From positions 1 through 39,202 of the forward strand of contig JACVTC010000243.1 in assembly GCA_016946835.1 (NCBI GenBank): a DNA stretch of 39,202 nt, in the 5' to 3' direction. Every line of letters begins with the position of its first letter. Within the stretch, counting starts at the first letter, position 1. Source of the stretch: Neocallimastix lanati (nom. inval.) (lineage: Eukaryota; Neocallimastigomycota; Neocallimastigomycetes; Neocallimastigales; Neocallimastigaceae). The notes under the pieces were generated by a model that made no database searches, was not told the origin of the DNA, and was given only the letters and a program-made list of their open reading frames with translations. Below, one piece after another: positions 26,459-38,877 of this stretch. The position numbers and the translations under genes were made by a program.

Positions 26459-29400
26459 CAAGAACCAGAAATGGATAAAACTGGTTTATCAGATGAAGAT
26501 AAAGAGACTTCTGAGTATAGTCAATCTTCTTCAAGTTCTTATTATCCAATCAATTATTCAGACGTTTCAGTAGAGGATAATGATGGTAATGAAACTATTA
26601 TTTTACCTTATGGCTATGCCTATGCCATTCATTTACCGTTTGTTACTTGTTCTCATGGTTTAATAAAAGATGATAAAGTTTTTATTGGTCCTATTCGTTT
26701 AACAAAGAAATTAGCCTATCAAGCAGTTATGCTAGAAATTTGTCAATATCTCTATAATGAACAAATTATTGATACAAATTTTTTGTATTCATTAAAAGCT
26801 CAAGGTATTTTACCTCAACTTGGACATCATTATAATAGTGAAGAAGATTATTATAAAAATAGTAAAAGAGAAGAAAATTCATTTAAATATCTTGAAAATA
26901 TTTCATATATTGAAAAGAATAAAAAATTAAAAATAGAAGGTCGTTATATTTCTGATGATCAACGTCTTAAATTACAATTGGATCACAGTATAGCTTCCTC
27001 TAGTGATTCTCATAAGGACAAAAGAAGTGAAGGTGAGGAAGGTGAGGAAAACGAGGATAAAGAAAAGGATGTTGACCTAATTATGAATTCTGTAAATGAT
27101 ATAGAAACCGTTGAAGTAGATAGACCAGATTCACTTTCAGAATATAAACGTCTTTTACCTGATGCATTAATTGCAGATAATTTATGGAATTTTAGTACTT
27201 TTTCAGAAGATACTAAAATAAAAAATATTTATCAATTACAAATTGATTCATTAGTTAATGAACATTCTAAATCAAAGGTTTCAACTATCAGAGACAAAGA
27301 CAAAGACAAAGACAAAGATAACAATGAAGATAAAAATATAAATATTAATATCAAAAAAATTAATGAAGATAAGGAAGAAAGAGGAGAAGATAGCACTCAA
27401 ACTATAGAAAAAATGGAAATAGATAATCATAAAAAAATAGGAAAAGAGAATGAACTTGAAAATGAAAATGATGATTCCTTGTTGGAAAATAATAAAAGTA
27501 AAACAAGAACAAAATCTATTGATAATGATAATAAAGAAAATTTAAAAGAAGGCAATTCAGAAAATGATGCTAAAGCAAATGAATTTTATGTTACAATTTT
27601 TTCATTTGGTCCAGAGTTAGAATTCTATACTCGAAGCACATATCCTTCTGAGAACGCCTTTTATAATATCATTCATCAACTTCAAGAGAATACAGAAAAT
27701 CTTAATCAAACTTCAAATGAAGAAAAAGAGGATAAGGAAGAAGGTGAATTGGATGAAGATAATACTGATAGTGGGGAAATAAAAGAGGAAATAACTGAAG
27801 AAGAAGAAATAAAATATTGGAATGAAATTAAAAATTCAAGTTATTACTTTAAACCTGCTAAGAATAGAAACCTTTTCCTTTTTAATTCGGAAAAAATTCA
27901 TCAAAAAAATATTGAGCCACGTAGATCTTTTGCATTAGTTACTAAACGTCCTATACCAACAAAGGATATTTCCAATTTTTGTGTATGGTTAGATGGAAAA
28001 ATTTCATGTAAGGTAAAAATATTACATTGGAATAATCAATCTGTGGAAGGCGCAATAGGTATTGGTAATAATTTTAAAGATGAAGTTTTTGATTATAAGA
28101 TTAGTGAAAAGGAACCGGAACAACATAATAAAAAACAAGGTAGTCATAGTGCTTCTAATCGTTCGAAACATGATATATCATCAAAAGGTTTATATTATGA
28201 AAGTGATGATGAAAAAGAAGTTGAAGACGAGGATGAAAATCCTCATATGGATGATTCTCCTCATCATCATCATCATCATAATCAACAACAGGAAGAATTT
28301 AATGATAGTAAAATTAATAGAAAAGAGGACACTTTGACTAATTATGAAAATCAGGATGAAAATAAGGATAAGGAAAAAATAAATGAAAATGAAATCATGG
28401 GTAATATTAATTCTTCAGTGAAGCCAGATCTTACTATTTATAAGAAAATTACTTTAACGAATCAACAGATAGTTGCTATGTCAGAATTTCAAGAATATTT
28501 CTGGAATATAGTTATGTGGGGTCAACCAAAATCTTTGAAGAAAAAATCCACTAAAAAAATGTGTTCTATTGATAACTCAGTAAAGAATTCAAAGGTAGAT
28601 ACAATGAATGACGGGAAAAAAGAGGAGGATGAAAAAGAAGAAGAAGAAGAAGAAGAAGAAGTCAAAGAAGGGGAGATTGATATAAATAAGATATCTTTTT
28701 TACCTGATTCTGAATGTAGAATGTATATGATACTACCAGTACAAGGATTTCCTTTATTTGATAATTATATTCAATTTGATGATGAAAAAAGTGACAAAGA
28801 TACAAAGAAGAATTTCTCTTTCCTATCTCAGGATTATAAACTCTTAAAAAATTGGGAATTAAATTATTCTAAACGCTTCCCAAATTTAACAGAAATCCCT
28901 GATCCTATTCTTTGTAAATGGGAAATTGATTGGCCTTTAGTGGAAAGAGTAATTCAAGGTCCAAAAATTTCTCTCTATACATGGATTCGTACCTTGGGAG
29001 AATATATTATTCTTAATCATCATCATCATCATGAAAATAATGATCTTCAAGAGAAACAGAACAGCTCAACAAAAGTCGAGGATAGGGCTTTAAGTAATGA
29101 AATAATGTCTGAAAAAATCGTTGATTCTAAAGAGAATAATTGTTCACTGATGAACTCCATTAATTTGTCAGCATGGGAAAATATTACAAAGGAGACGGAA
29201 TGTCAGCCTGTTGAAATTAGTAAATTATATTCTTATAATAAGGAAAGTAGGCCTCTTCCAAAAATTAACACCAATACAGATCTCCTTCATGGTGTTAATG
29301 ATGATAATCATAATATGGATATAAATAGAAAGAATGTTTTATATTTTAAGACTCGTAATAGTTTCGATACTTTGTATGATATAGCATTAGAAATGGAAAA

Positions 29401-32400
29401 TAATAAAGTTTATAAGAATTTAAAAGGTAAGGATGATACCACTAATTCTTATTCTCCAGAAATTATAAAAGAATTGGATTTGGCAATGAATCAAACTTAC
29501 ATTATCACAGAGCATAATAATAATAAATATCGTTTAAAAAGAATTCGTCAAGATATTATGCCAAAGACAGAATTTTATTCTTCTCGTTATAAGGTTTCAT
29601 TGAGTTATTTAGATTATGCTACCATGACCAATAAAGCGACTATTATTGAACATCCAGATTCTGTGATGATGGAAGCTTGTCATATTAAAATTTCTACTAA
29701 TATGTTGAAACCAACATCTCAATGGCAACAACTTTATAAAAAATCAAAGGCTTCAACCAAATTGGATGTAAATTCTACAGCTATTGCATCAACAAAAACG
29801 ACCACTACAACAACTAATACTACAACTAATACTACAACTAATACTATAACCACAAATACAACCACTGCTGCTGACAAAACTAATACTTTAACTACTGATA
29901 CTACTACTAGTACAACCAATAATACTACAGCACCGCCAGCATTAACAACTTCTAAATCCATACCAAGTAAACCTTTTTCTAGTTCAGGTTCAAGTTCTTC
30001 ATTATTTTTAATACCTGATATTTGTAAAGTTTTACCTATTCCAATGGAACTCTATCGATTAGCTTATTTAATGCCTTCTTTAATTCAAAGACTTGATCGT
30101 TATCTTATTGTGAATCAATTCAAAAATAGAATGAATCTTCCAATTAGTCATAATCAAACATTATTTTCTGCATTTTGTTCTTGTTCTGCTCACGAAGGGA
30201 GTAATTATGAGCGTTTAGAAAATTTAGGAGATTCCTTTATTAAATTTGCTGTTTCAATTGATATCTTTCGAAAATATCCAAATTTGGATGAAGGTGGAAT
30301 GACATATCATCGTGGTAAAATTATTTGTAATAAAAATCTCTATGAAATTTCTATTAAAAAAAATTTTGATTCATTGATGTTTGTTAATGCCTTTAATCCA
30401 AAAAGTTGGTATCCACCTAAGGTAATCACACCATATTCCTATGTACCAATGGAAGATATCCCGATTAATAATTTTCAAAATTCTAACAATAATAAAAACA
30501 ACAACAATAATAATAATAACAATAGTACTGATATTAACAACAATAATGATAGTAATAACAACAACAATAATAGTAATAACAATAATAATACTATGAATGC
30601 TAGTATTACTAATACAACACCAAATATTAGTACAGATAATAATACCAATAATATGATATTAGATAATTCTTCCAAACAAATGGTAGAACCTTCTACTAGT
30701 ATAGTTCATGAACCAACATCGATAACGGATTCTTCTAATTCATCTACTATACCAGTCTTAGATAAATTTAAAAGAAATTTGAAATCTGTGGTAATAAGTA
30801 GAACAAATAGTATAACTAGTGATAGTAATTATTCAGAATCTACAGGAACCGCAACCGTAGCTTCTACAACCACATCCAAAGGGAAGCATAAGAAAAAATC
30901 AAAAAAATCAGATTCTTCCATTTCTCTTTATCAAAGTACTAAGGGACCTCTTTGGCGTGTAATTTCAAAGAAAACATTAGCTGATTTTATTGAATCTCTT
31001 ACAGCTGCTTATTATGTAGAAAGTGGTCTTAATACAGCTATTAAATTCTGTCATATGATTGGTTTAATTTCTGAAAATACTAATCAATGCTTTAAAACAT
31101 CTCATAATAACCTTGGATTGAATGAAGAAAGTTTAGATAAGCTTAGATTAGCTCAATCTGTTATCAATAGTAATATTGATCGTTTCTCTATTATTTATAA
31201 GCATTTATATCAAGCTAAATTCAATGATCTTAAAAAAATTAACTATGGGTTCATTAATAATAATGTTTTTTATAATTCAACCATGAATACTAATAATTCT
31301 AATTTTAATAGTAACTCTATAAATTTAATGAATAATAAATATAATCAATATTATAATAGTTATAATAAAAGTAGTGATAACAACAACAGCAACAATAATA
31401 ATGTCAATAATGGTTATAATCAAGAAGAAATATATGATAATTATCCAAAAAGAAAATATTATGATTATAGATCTGGTAATCCTATGATGATGAATAGTAA
31501 TGGTCAAATACCATATAATACTCAAGATCTTAGACCTAATAAGAAAAGAAGAAAAAAGAAAAGTAAACATCAAAGAATGTCAAGCGCAACATCAGTAGAA
31601 ATGAATTGTGGACAGGGATCAGTAGATACACCTTATATTCAAGGTTATCCCTATGATCCTACTATTCCTCCACCTCCTTCTTATCTTATTAACTCTAATT
31701 TTTCAGGTGTTGAAGTTGAAGCATCTTCTAGACAAATGACTAGATCAGAAGTTGTAACTGGAAAAGCTACTTTAAAGGATCATGATGATAATGAAAATAA
31801 TGACAATAAGGATAATAATGAGGATGAAAATGAGACTATTAATAAAAATAATATTAATAATAATATTAATAATAATAATAATGGATTTTACTCATTAAAT
31901 AAAAAATCTATGTCTTTATTAGAAATGAATGAAAATGTTGAAAATAAACTTAAACTTTTCTATCATTCTAAAATTAAAAACCAAAAAGATAAATCATTAC
32001 TTTATCTTGCCAAAATTTTCCCATTTGATGCCATTGAGGAGAAACTTCATTATCATTTTAAAAATAGATTATATTTAGTAGAAGCATTTACTCATGCCTC
32101 CTATACTACTGTAATTACTCATAACTATGAACGTTTAGAATTTTTAGGTGATGCTACTCTTGATTGGATTTTACAACGGTTTTTCTTTTTAACCTATCCT
32201 TCTGCTTCTGCTGCTGAATTAAGTGAACTTCGTCAAGCTGCAGTTAATAATGAGTCTTTAGCCCGACTCTCTATTGGCTTAGGCTATCATTACTATTTAA
32301 TGCATCATTCAGTAAATCTTCAAAATGAAATTACCATGTATATTGATATGTTGGAAAAGAAAAAAACTATAAGTCAAAATCAAGATAATAACACTAAAAC

Positions 32401-33980
32401 TACTAATTCTACTACCAATGCTAATAATACTAATAATAATCCTAATAACAATCAAGAAGATTCTTCCAATCAAAATAAAAGTAAAAATAAAAATAAAAAA
32501 AATTCTACTAAAAATAATAATAATAGCGACAATAAAAATAGTAATAATAATAGTAATAATAAGAAAGGAACAAATATTGTCAATTCGTCCAATTCAAATC
32601 CTAAATTAAATTCTTTTACAGCGAATGTTGCTGCGCAACATCCTCTTCAAAGTACTTATGAAGGACCTAAAGTATTAGGTGATCTTTTTGAAGCTGTAAT
32701 TGGTGCTGTTCTTGTTGATTCTAATTACAATGTGACAACGGTATGGCGAGTTTTTCGACCTCTATTAAGTGATTTCTTAGATAAACATGCTTCACCAGAA
32801 AATTTAAATCAAAGTACTGTTAGAAGTGTTCATGAGTATTGTCAAAAATTAGGTTTTGCTGTTAATGATTTACAGTATAGGTAACGTTAATTATTATTAT
32901 TATAATTATGATGATGAATAAATATATATTTTATTATTATTCTCAAGGTTAACTATTTTATTATTATTATTATTATTATATAATTATATTTTTTTTTTTT
33001 TCTGATATAATACATTTTCATATGATTGTCTCTCTTTTATATATATACATTTATTATATAATATAATATTTTATTATATTTTATTATATTTTATTATATA
33101 TTATTATATTTTATTATATTTTGTTATATTTTGTTATATTTTATTATATTTTATTATATTTTATTTTTTATTATTTTTTATTTATTTTATTTTATTATTA
33201 TTATTTTTTTAAAAAAATAAAATAAAATAAAATAAAATAAAATGAAATAAAATAAAATAAAATAAAATGAAATAAAATAAAATGAAATAAAATAAAATGA
33301 AATAAAATAAAATAAAATAAAATAAAATAAAAAATAGTTATAGGAAAATCAATCCATTACATAATCAAAAATATAGAAATTATACCGCTAATAATGAATT
33401 AATATCCAATTATCCTTATGATGTTTATGAATGTCATTTATATCTTTGTGATAGAACCCTTAGTATAGGCTATGGTAATACTCAAATGGCTTCTAAACGT
33501 TCAGCAACAAGTAAAGCTATTCAATGGCTTCATAGTCATCCAGAAAAAGTACAACAAATTCTTAATCATAAAAAGGATACCATTGTTCAAGAGAATATGA
33601 TGATGGATCCATTGAATGCTAATTCTCATTCCATGAAATCTACTGATAATACTAGTAGTTACAATGATATTCCTTTAGTTAATTCCATAAGATTAGGTCA
33701 AACCCATCCATTATTAAATACTCATATAAAGTTTGATGATGAAGATGAAATTGAAGATGAAAATAATGACAATGACAATAAAATTAATAATAAAATGAAT
33801 GAAAAAGGTAAAGAGAAAGACAAGGAAAAAGAAAAAGAAAAAGAAAATTATTCAACTACAAAGAATAATCCTAAAGTTGAAACTACTAATGAAATTGATA
33901 CGGAAAAAGAGGAAGGAGAAACAGATGAAGATAGTAGTAGTGAAAGTAGTAATAAAGGAAAAGAAAAAGAAGAAGGAGAA

Positions 33981-34013
<33 letters not shown>

Positions 34014-34397
34014 AAAGAAAATGAAGAAAAGGATAATAATAATAAAATATATAATCAAAATGAAGTAAATAGTAGTGATGATGATGAAAATGATAGTGAA
34101 GAAGAAGATGACGAAGAAGAAGAAGAGGATGATGAGGATGAAACAGAAATTATTTCCATTTCATCTCAAGAATTTAAGAATAGATATCCCAAAAATATAT
34201 TAATTTCAAAAGGAAGATATTTAAATGATGAAGAGAAAGAAGAAGGAAAAGATGAAGAAGATAATGAAAGTATTATGGAAACAGAGACAGAACCAGATTC
34301 TGAAACAGAATCCATTTCAACTGATTCTGAAAGTTATATTTATATTGATAGTGATGATGAAGATGATGATAGTGATGATGATGATGATGATGAATAA
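22055..34397 (+). CDS. Dicer-like ribonuclease III, 3530 aa, five exons
   Basis: Exons are 22055-22307, 22628-24408, 24667-24944, 25654-32880 and 33344-34397. All introns are GT-AG with matching phases, and the total of 10,593 nt divides by three. Dicers cut double-stranded RNA into small interfering RNAs. Order: DExD helicase half 1 (Walker A PTGVGKT, 28-34; motif II DHCQ, 277-280); helicase half 2 (about 679-800, FYRGIIIVNHLMGLKTL); Dicer dimerisation domain DUF283 (about 910-1155, split by an insert); platform (about 1410-1850); PAZ (about 2050-2125, IITEHNNNKYRLKRIRQDI); connector helix (about 2223-2262). RNase IIIa follows (E2290, E2293, D2297, D2548, E2551), then RNase IIIb (E2930, E2933, D2937, D3114, E3117), a dsRNA-binding domain (about 3180-3255, YECHLYL, GYGNTQMASKRSATSKAI) and a D/E-rich tail. 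Most Dicers are 1200-2200 aa; low-complexity N, T, D/E/K and His-run inserts account for the excess. The start is the first ATG before the helicase Q-like region, so a further upstream exon is possible. Confidence 0.93.
32881..33343 (+). other. Dicer intron 4 with complementary (TTTTA)n and (AAAAT)n repeats
   Basis: This is a GT-AG intron between AG and G of an Arg codon (phase 2). It carries (TTTTATTATA)n at about 33060-33180, then TTTATTTTATTTTATT at 33181-33196, followed by (AAAAT)n with occasional AAAATG from 33211 to 33332. The 33181-33196 sequence is an exact reverse complement of segments of the (AAAAT)n tract, so the transcript could fold into an A-U hairpin. Confidence 0.7.
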
Positions 34398-34776
34398 GAA
34401 ATAAAAAAAAAATCGTAATGATAATGCTAAAAAAAAAAAAAAAAAAAAAAAAAATAGTACTAATAATAAGAATTACAAAAAAAAAAAAAAAAAGACTTTT
34501 TTTTTTACATTTTAAACATAAACTTTATAATTTCCATTAAAATTTTTTTTTCTATTATTATATATTAATATTATTACATATATTTTAATTTAATATATTA
34601 TGGTATCATTACTAATGTAATATATATATATAATAAATTATATTAAATTATTACCATTAATATAATTTTTTTTTTTTTTTCTTTAATACTTTTATAAATC
34701 ATTTAAAATAATTTAATAGAAATCAATTTTATATTTGTTTATTTTTTCTTAATCTCATGATAATAAAAATTAAAAA

Positions 34777-34810
<34 letters not shown>

Positions 34811-35440
34811 TTTTTATTTTTTATATCAAATTAATATTAATATTCCTATAATATAATATAATATAATATAATATCTTTTTTTAAAAAAAAAAAAAATACA
34901 AATAAATAAATTATTATTTATATATATATATATATAAAATTTTTTTTTTCTTAAATAAAAAAAAATCATAATAATGAAAATGATGAATTAACATTTTTTA
35001 AAAATAAAAAAATTTTATTTCTATAATGGATTGGATTGAGAAAGGAAAAAAAAAAAATAAAAAAAAATAAAAATTTTTATTTATTTATTTTTATTTTTAT
35101 ATTTTTTATATAGCTTTATATAGTTTTTTTATTATTTTCAAACTTTACAATTTTATTTTTTATAATGTCATTATTAAAGGCAAAATCAAAATAAATTAAA
35201 ATAAAAAAAATTTTTTTTTTAAAATTATAATCCTACTACATATTAAATTTTTTAGATTTTTAATATTTTAATATAGTCTATTTTACTTAATAGTAATAGA
35301 ATAAAATGGAATGAAACGGCCTATTTGAATATAAATAAAAAAAAAAAATTTTTTTTTTTTTTTGTGTGCTATCTTTCATGTTATAAAAGGCTATATTAAA
35401 AAAAAAAAAAAGTTTTAATAAATAAAACGTAAATAAAATG
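34398..35440. other. AT-rich 3' flank of Dicer, no gene seen
   Basis: The stretch contains A runs (34428-34454; 34478-34493), T runs (34782-34809) and AT dinucleotides. No coding or RNA-gene signal is visible. A (TATAA)n tract lies at 34849-34873. Confidence 0.55.
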
Positions 35441-35444
35441 AAAA

Positions 35445-35890
35445 TATAATAAATAATAAAATAATAATTAAATAATAAATAATAAAATAATAATTAAATA
35501 ATAAATAATAAATAATAAATAATAAATAATAAATAATAAATAATAAATGGTAAGTAATAAATAATAAATAATAAATAGTAAGTAATAAATAATAAATAAT
35601 AATTAATAATTAATAATTAATAATTAAATAAAAAATAATAATTAATAATTAATAATTAATAATTAATAATTAAATAAAAAATAATAAATAATAAATAATA
35701 AATAATAAATAATAAATAATAAATAATAAATAATAAATAATAAATGATAAGAGTATTAATAAATAATAAATAATAAATAATAAATAATAAGAGTATTAAT
35801 AAATAATTAATAATAAATAATAAATAATAAGAGTATTAATAAATAGTAAATAATAAATAATAAGAGTATTTATTAATAAATAATAATAAC
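35445..35890. repeat. (TAATAAA)n heptamer array grading into a 40-bp minisatellite
   Basis: The array is built mainly of TAATAAA heptamers, with (TTAATAA) variants at 35600-35670. From about 35746 the sequence TAAGAGTATTAATAAAT recurs four times at spacings of about 40, 40 and 32 bp. The last copy is altered to GAGTATTTATTAATAAA. The heptamer array has therefore itself been duplicated into a higher-order unit. Confidence 0.8.
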
Positions 35891-36485
35891 TATAAATTTT
35901 AGTTTATTTAATATATGTTTAATATATGCTTTTCTTAATGAAGGATTTAAAAATAAATTTATATATGTTTATTTAAAAAAAAAAAGTTTTAACATTATAT
36001 AATTTAAAATAAATAAACATATATAAAACTTTTTTTTTTATACTACATGAACTACCTTTTATTTAATAAAAATAATTTTAATTTATAAATATACATTTAT
36101 TTTTTAATTTTTTTTTTTATTTATATAAGTATTTTTTAATAATTCATAAAATACAAAAAAAAAAAAATTCACACAGTTTGACCAATTCATAATACTACTA
36201 TTATTACTCTCTAGATTTAATGAAACTTGAAGTACTAATAATAATAATAAAATTTTTCTTTTATTATTCTTATTTGATTAGGAAGAGAATATGCTTAGTA
36301 ATAATAACAAGTAATATCATATCATTGTATGAATGGTATGGTCTTATGTCAATCAAAAAAAAAAAAAAAAATTTACAAAATAAAACAAAAAATTGCAAAT
36401 TTTTTCTATTCTCTTTTTTTTTTTAATAATAAAAAATTTAATAAAATATTTTTAAATTTTTATTTATTTATTTATTTATTTATTT

Positions 36486-36517
<32 letters not shown>

Positions 36518-36773
36518 GCTGCAATAATTGTGAAATTTTAACTTTATTTATTTATTTATTAAATATATGAATATCTTTTTTTAAAAAAAAAAAAAAATAA
36601 ATAAAAAAAATAACAGAACTAATAAAAATATAAATATTATTTGAATAGTAATATGAAATAAAAAGTAATATTCAAAAATAAAATGTATAAATTTATTTCA
36701 GAAAAAAATTCATAGGTAACGAACCTCCTCCAAGATTATAAAATTTCTGTTTAAAAGGAATTCTTGTTTCGGA
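35891..36773. other. AT-rich spacer, no gene seen
   Basis: The spacer holds several homopolymer runs (for example T at 36487-36514). AAATTTATATATGTTTATTT near 35955 is mirrored by AAATAAACATATATAAAAC near 36010, an imperfect inverted repeat of about 18 bp. GC content rises from about 36715, where the gene remnants begin. Confidence 0.5.
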
Positions 36774-37620
36774 TTAGGGATTGAATTGACTATCTGAAAA
36801 AAAATTATGATCTTCTCCTTCAGAGGTATTGGTCCTGCTAGCCTGTCTTAACTGAATTTTTAGTGTTGACGCTCCTGGCTAGTTTGAGCTTATACTGTCG
36901 GAATAGCAATCCTTGTCGAGTACTAGTACTAGCCCTTAAGGCATAATTTTTGTAAAGTGAGCTACGGATCGCACTAAGAATGACGTTTTTGAATAATCGC
37001 CACAAATGATTTGGTTCTTAAACAAAATATCTTATTTCTTTTTTATAATTTAAATCAATAATGTCTGCATCTCTTCCACCTAGAAGGAAATTATATAATC
37101 CATACCACGGTACATATATATTTACATACTCATTATTCAGAATATTACTTAAATTAACACGCTTTTCACCAATTGAACTATTCACTACATTATTAGTAAC
37201 GATACTATTATTTCCACTATCACTAATATTAATATTCCTATTTTCACTATCATAAATTCTACAATTATTAACAATATTATTTCTATTGTTATTATTATTA
37301 ATATTATATACCTCGTTACTACTATCATAATCAGAACTTGATTCTATATTATTCATATCTGTGATAATAGTGTTTTACATTACTATTTGATATTGGACAA
37401 TAATTAGAAATAATATAAAATTTATCATAAAGAATTTCAATATATCCTTAAAATATTTCATTCGAAATCCACGGAAAGGATAGCATTTAGAAAACCAATG
37501 TTCCAATCGAGGATTACTGTATTTCTATAATAACAAGGGCACCGTTCTGGGCAGTCTTCTTTAATCATTTTGACAGCTTTGGCAACACGAGCATCGAATT
37601 TATATGGCATGAAGTACCCA
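36774..37620 (-). pseudogene. Decayed gene remnant B (shares C-terminal tail with remnant A)
   Basis: On the minus strand from 37620 the pieces are: GYFMPYKFDARVAKAVKMI with KEDCPE; RLEHWFSKCYPFRGFRMKYF in another frame, running into a hydrophobic stretch; and an open frame at 37018-37356 beginning MNNIESSSDYDSSN, Asn-rich and ending YKKEIRYFV with a TAA. The same frame resumes after that stop with NHLWRLFKNVILSAI and continues to LARSVNTKNSVKTG. A one-base shift then gives RQASRTNTSEGEDHNFFSD, ending at a TAA at 36774-36776. The tail matches remnant A (SVN, RQASR, EDHNF). Several lesions indicate a pseudogene. The family is not recognised. Confidence 0.5.
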
Positions 37621-37870
37621 TTGAAAGTTTTTTTTTTTTTTTTTAACGGAAACTTGTTTCATTTTTTATTAATTAAATGATTGATAAAATATATGTAATA
37701 AAAAGAAAAAAAGATAAAAAATAAACAAAAAAAAAAAAAAACACAAAATAAAATAAAATAATAGTATAAAATATCTAGTTTCATTTAATTAATATCTGTA
37801 AGACTTCACAAGGGCATTATTATACTGAAGTATAATAATTAATTTTGACTTCGCAATGTTAATCATAATT
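37621..37870. other. AT-rich gap between the two remnants
   Basis: This is a T run, then A-rich DNA with no coding signal. It may hold the spacer of an ancestral tandem pair, or the 3' flank of remnant A. Confidence 0.4.
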
Positions 37871-38262
37871 TTAAGATACGAAATTATGATCTTCATTAGT
37901 TGCGCTAGCCCTGCTGGCCTGTCTTACTGTTTCTTCAGCATTGACGCTCTTGGTAGTAGTAGTACGATTCGATTTGAACCTATTGAACAAAGACCAATAG
38001 CAATAGGAATAATCGATTGGAGAAGAGCCGCAGTTACCACAAAGAATGGAGTATCAGAATAAGCACCTGATTTCATCTGGCACTTAAATAGATCAGGATA
38101 TTCATTACAAAGTTTTATAAAGTTTGATGTTTCTTCGAATCTGCTTTTACCATAAAATTCAGCTTTAATAGAATTGATTTTCAAATCTCTTTTCCAATAA
38201 AAATCTTTGATTTTATTATCGTTATTACCTCTTTTCTCTAGTTTACGTTTAAGAGTTTTACT
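37871..38262 (-). pseudogene. Gene remnant A: membrane-anchored protein C terminus, frameshifted
   Basis: The minus strand is open from 38262 (KLEKRGNNDNKIKDFYW, then KINSIKAEFYGKSRFEETSN and FIKLCNEYPDLFKC) to one predicted transmembrane helix, FFVVTAALLQSIIPIAIGLC. In this frame it stops soon after (37924). Shifting by one base near 37980 gives FNRFKSNRTTTTKSVNAEE, then TVRQASRASATNEDHNFVS and a TAA at 37871-37873. That tail also occurs in remnant B, so the shifted frame is the ancestral one and a single-base loss has occurred here. A short basic cytoplasmic tail after one membrane segment suggests a type I membrane protein. No start is visible and an upstream TAA lies at 38263-38265, so it is a fragment or a 3' exon. 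Confidence 0.5.
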
Positions 38263-38877
38263 TTATAAATTAAATGTAATAAAAGCTCAAAATACTATGA
38301 ATTTCAGCAAATTAATTCCTAATTATTTATCATTAATTATTATGTCCTATTTATTTATTAATTATTATTTATAACTTATACACTTTAAATTATCAAAGTC
38401 TTTTCTTTTTATTTTTCTTTTTCAAATTTTTTTTTATTTTTATTTCGTTTTTAAATTAATTCTAATTTTATAATATTTTAAAATTTATTTTTTAATTCTT
38501 CTTGTATATTTATTAAATAAATATTAAAAATCGTAAAATAAAATATTATTTCTAAATATAATAGATTTATTATTTTAAAAGCGCATCTTTAGAAAAAAAA
38601 AAAAGAAATTTTATATATTAATAAGTATTGATACTTTAATGCTATTTCAAAAAAAATAAACAATTAATAATTTTTAATAAATAAAAATAATTATCTACTA
38701 TATTATAAATAATCATAAATTTTGACAATAAATAAATCAAAACTTTTATTTTTCCGATAATAAATTTTATAACTATAACTACTAATTAATGCGCACTTAA
38801 TTATTTTTTAATAAATTACGCGTTATTTAATTTTTTTTGCGTTTGTATGAGTGTGTTTAATTTTATTTTAATTACAT
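38263..38877. other. AT-rich spacer, no gene seen
   Basis: This is the 3' flank of the minus-strand surface-protein gene. It is A/T-rich with short T and A runs and slightly more GC near 38810-38850 (GCGCACTT, ACGCGTTA, TTGCGTTTG). No coding signal is seen. Confidence 0.5.

Noticed and set aside
29734-30675. Val/Leu-rich minus-strand frames over Dicer
   Set aside because: They are antisense shadows of Thr- and Asn-rich codons in the Dicer exon.
37960-37990. tRNA T-arm-like sequence (GGTTCAAATC on the minus strand)
   Set aside because: No acceptor, D or anticodon arms fold around it, and it lies in protein-like sequence shared with remnant B.
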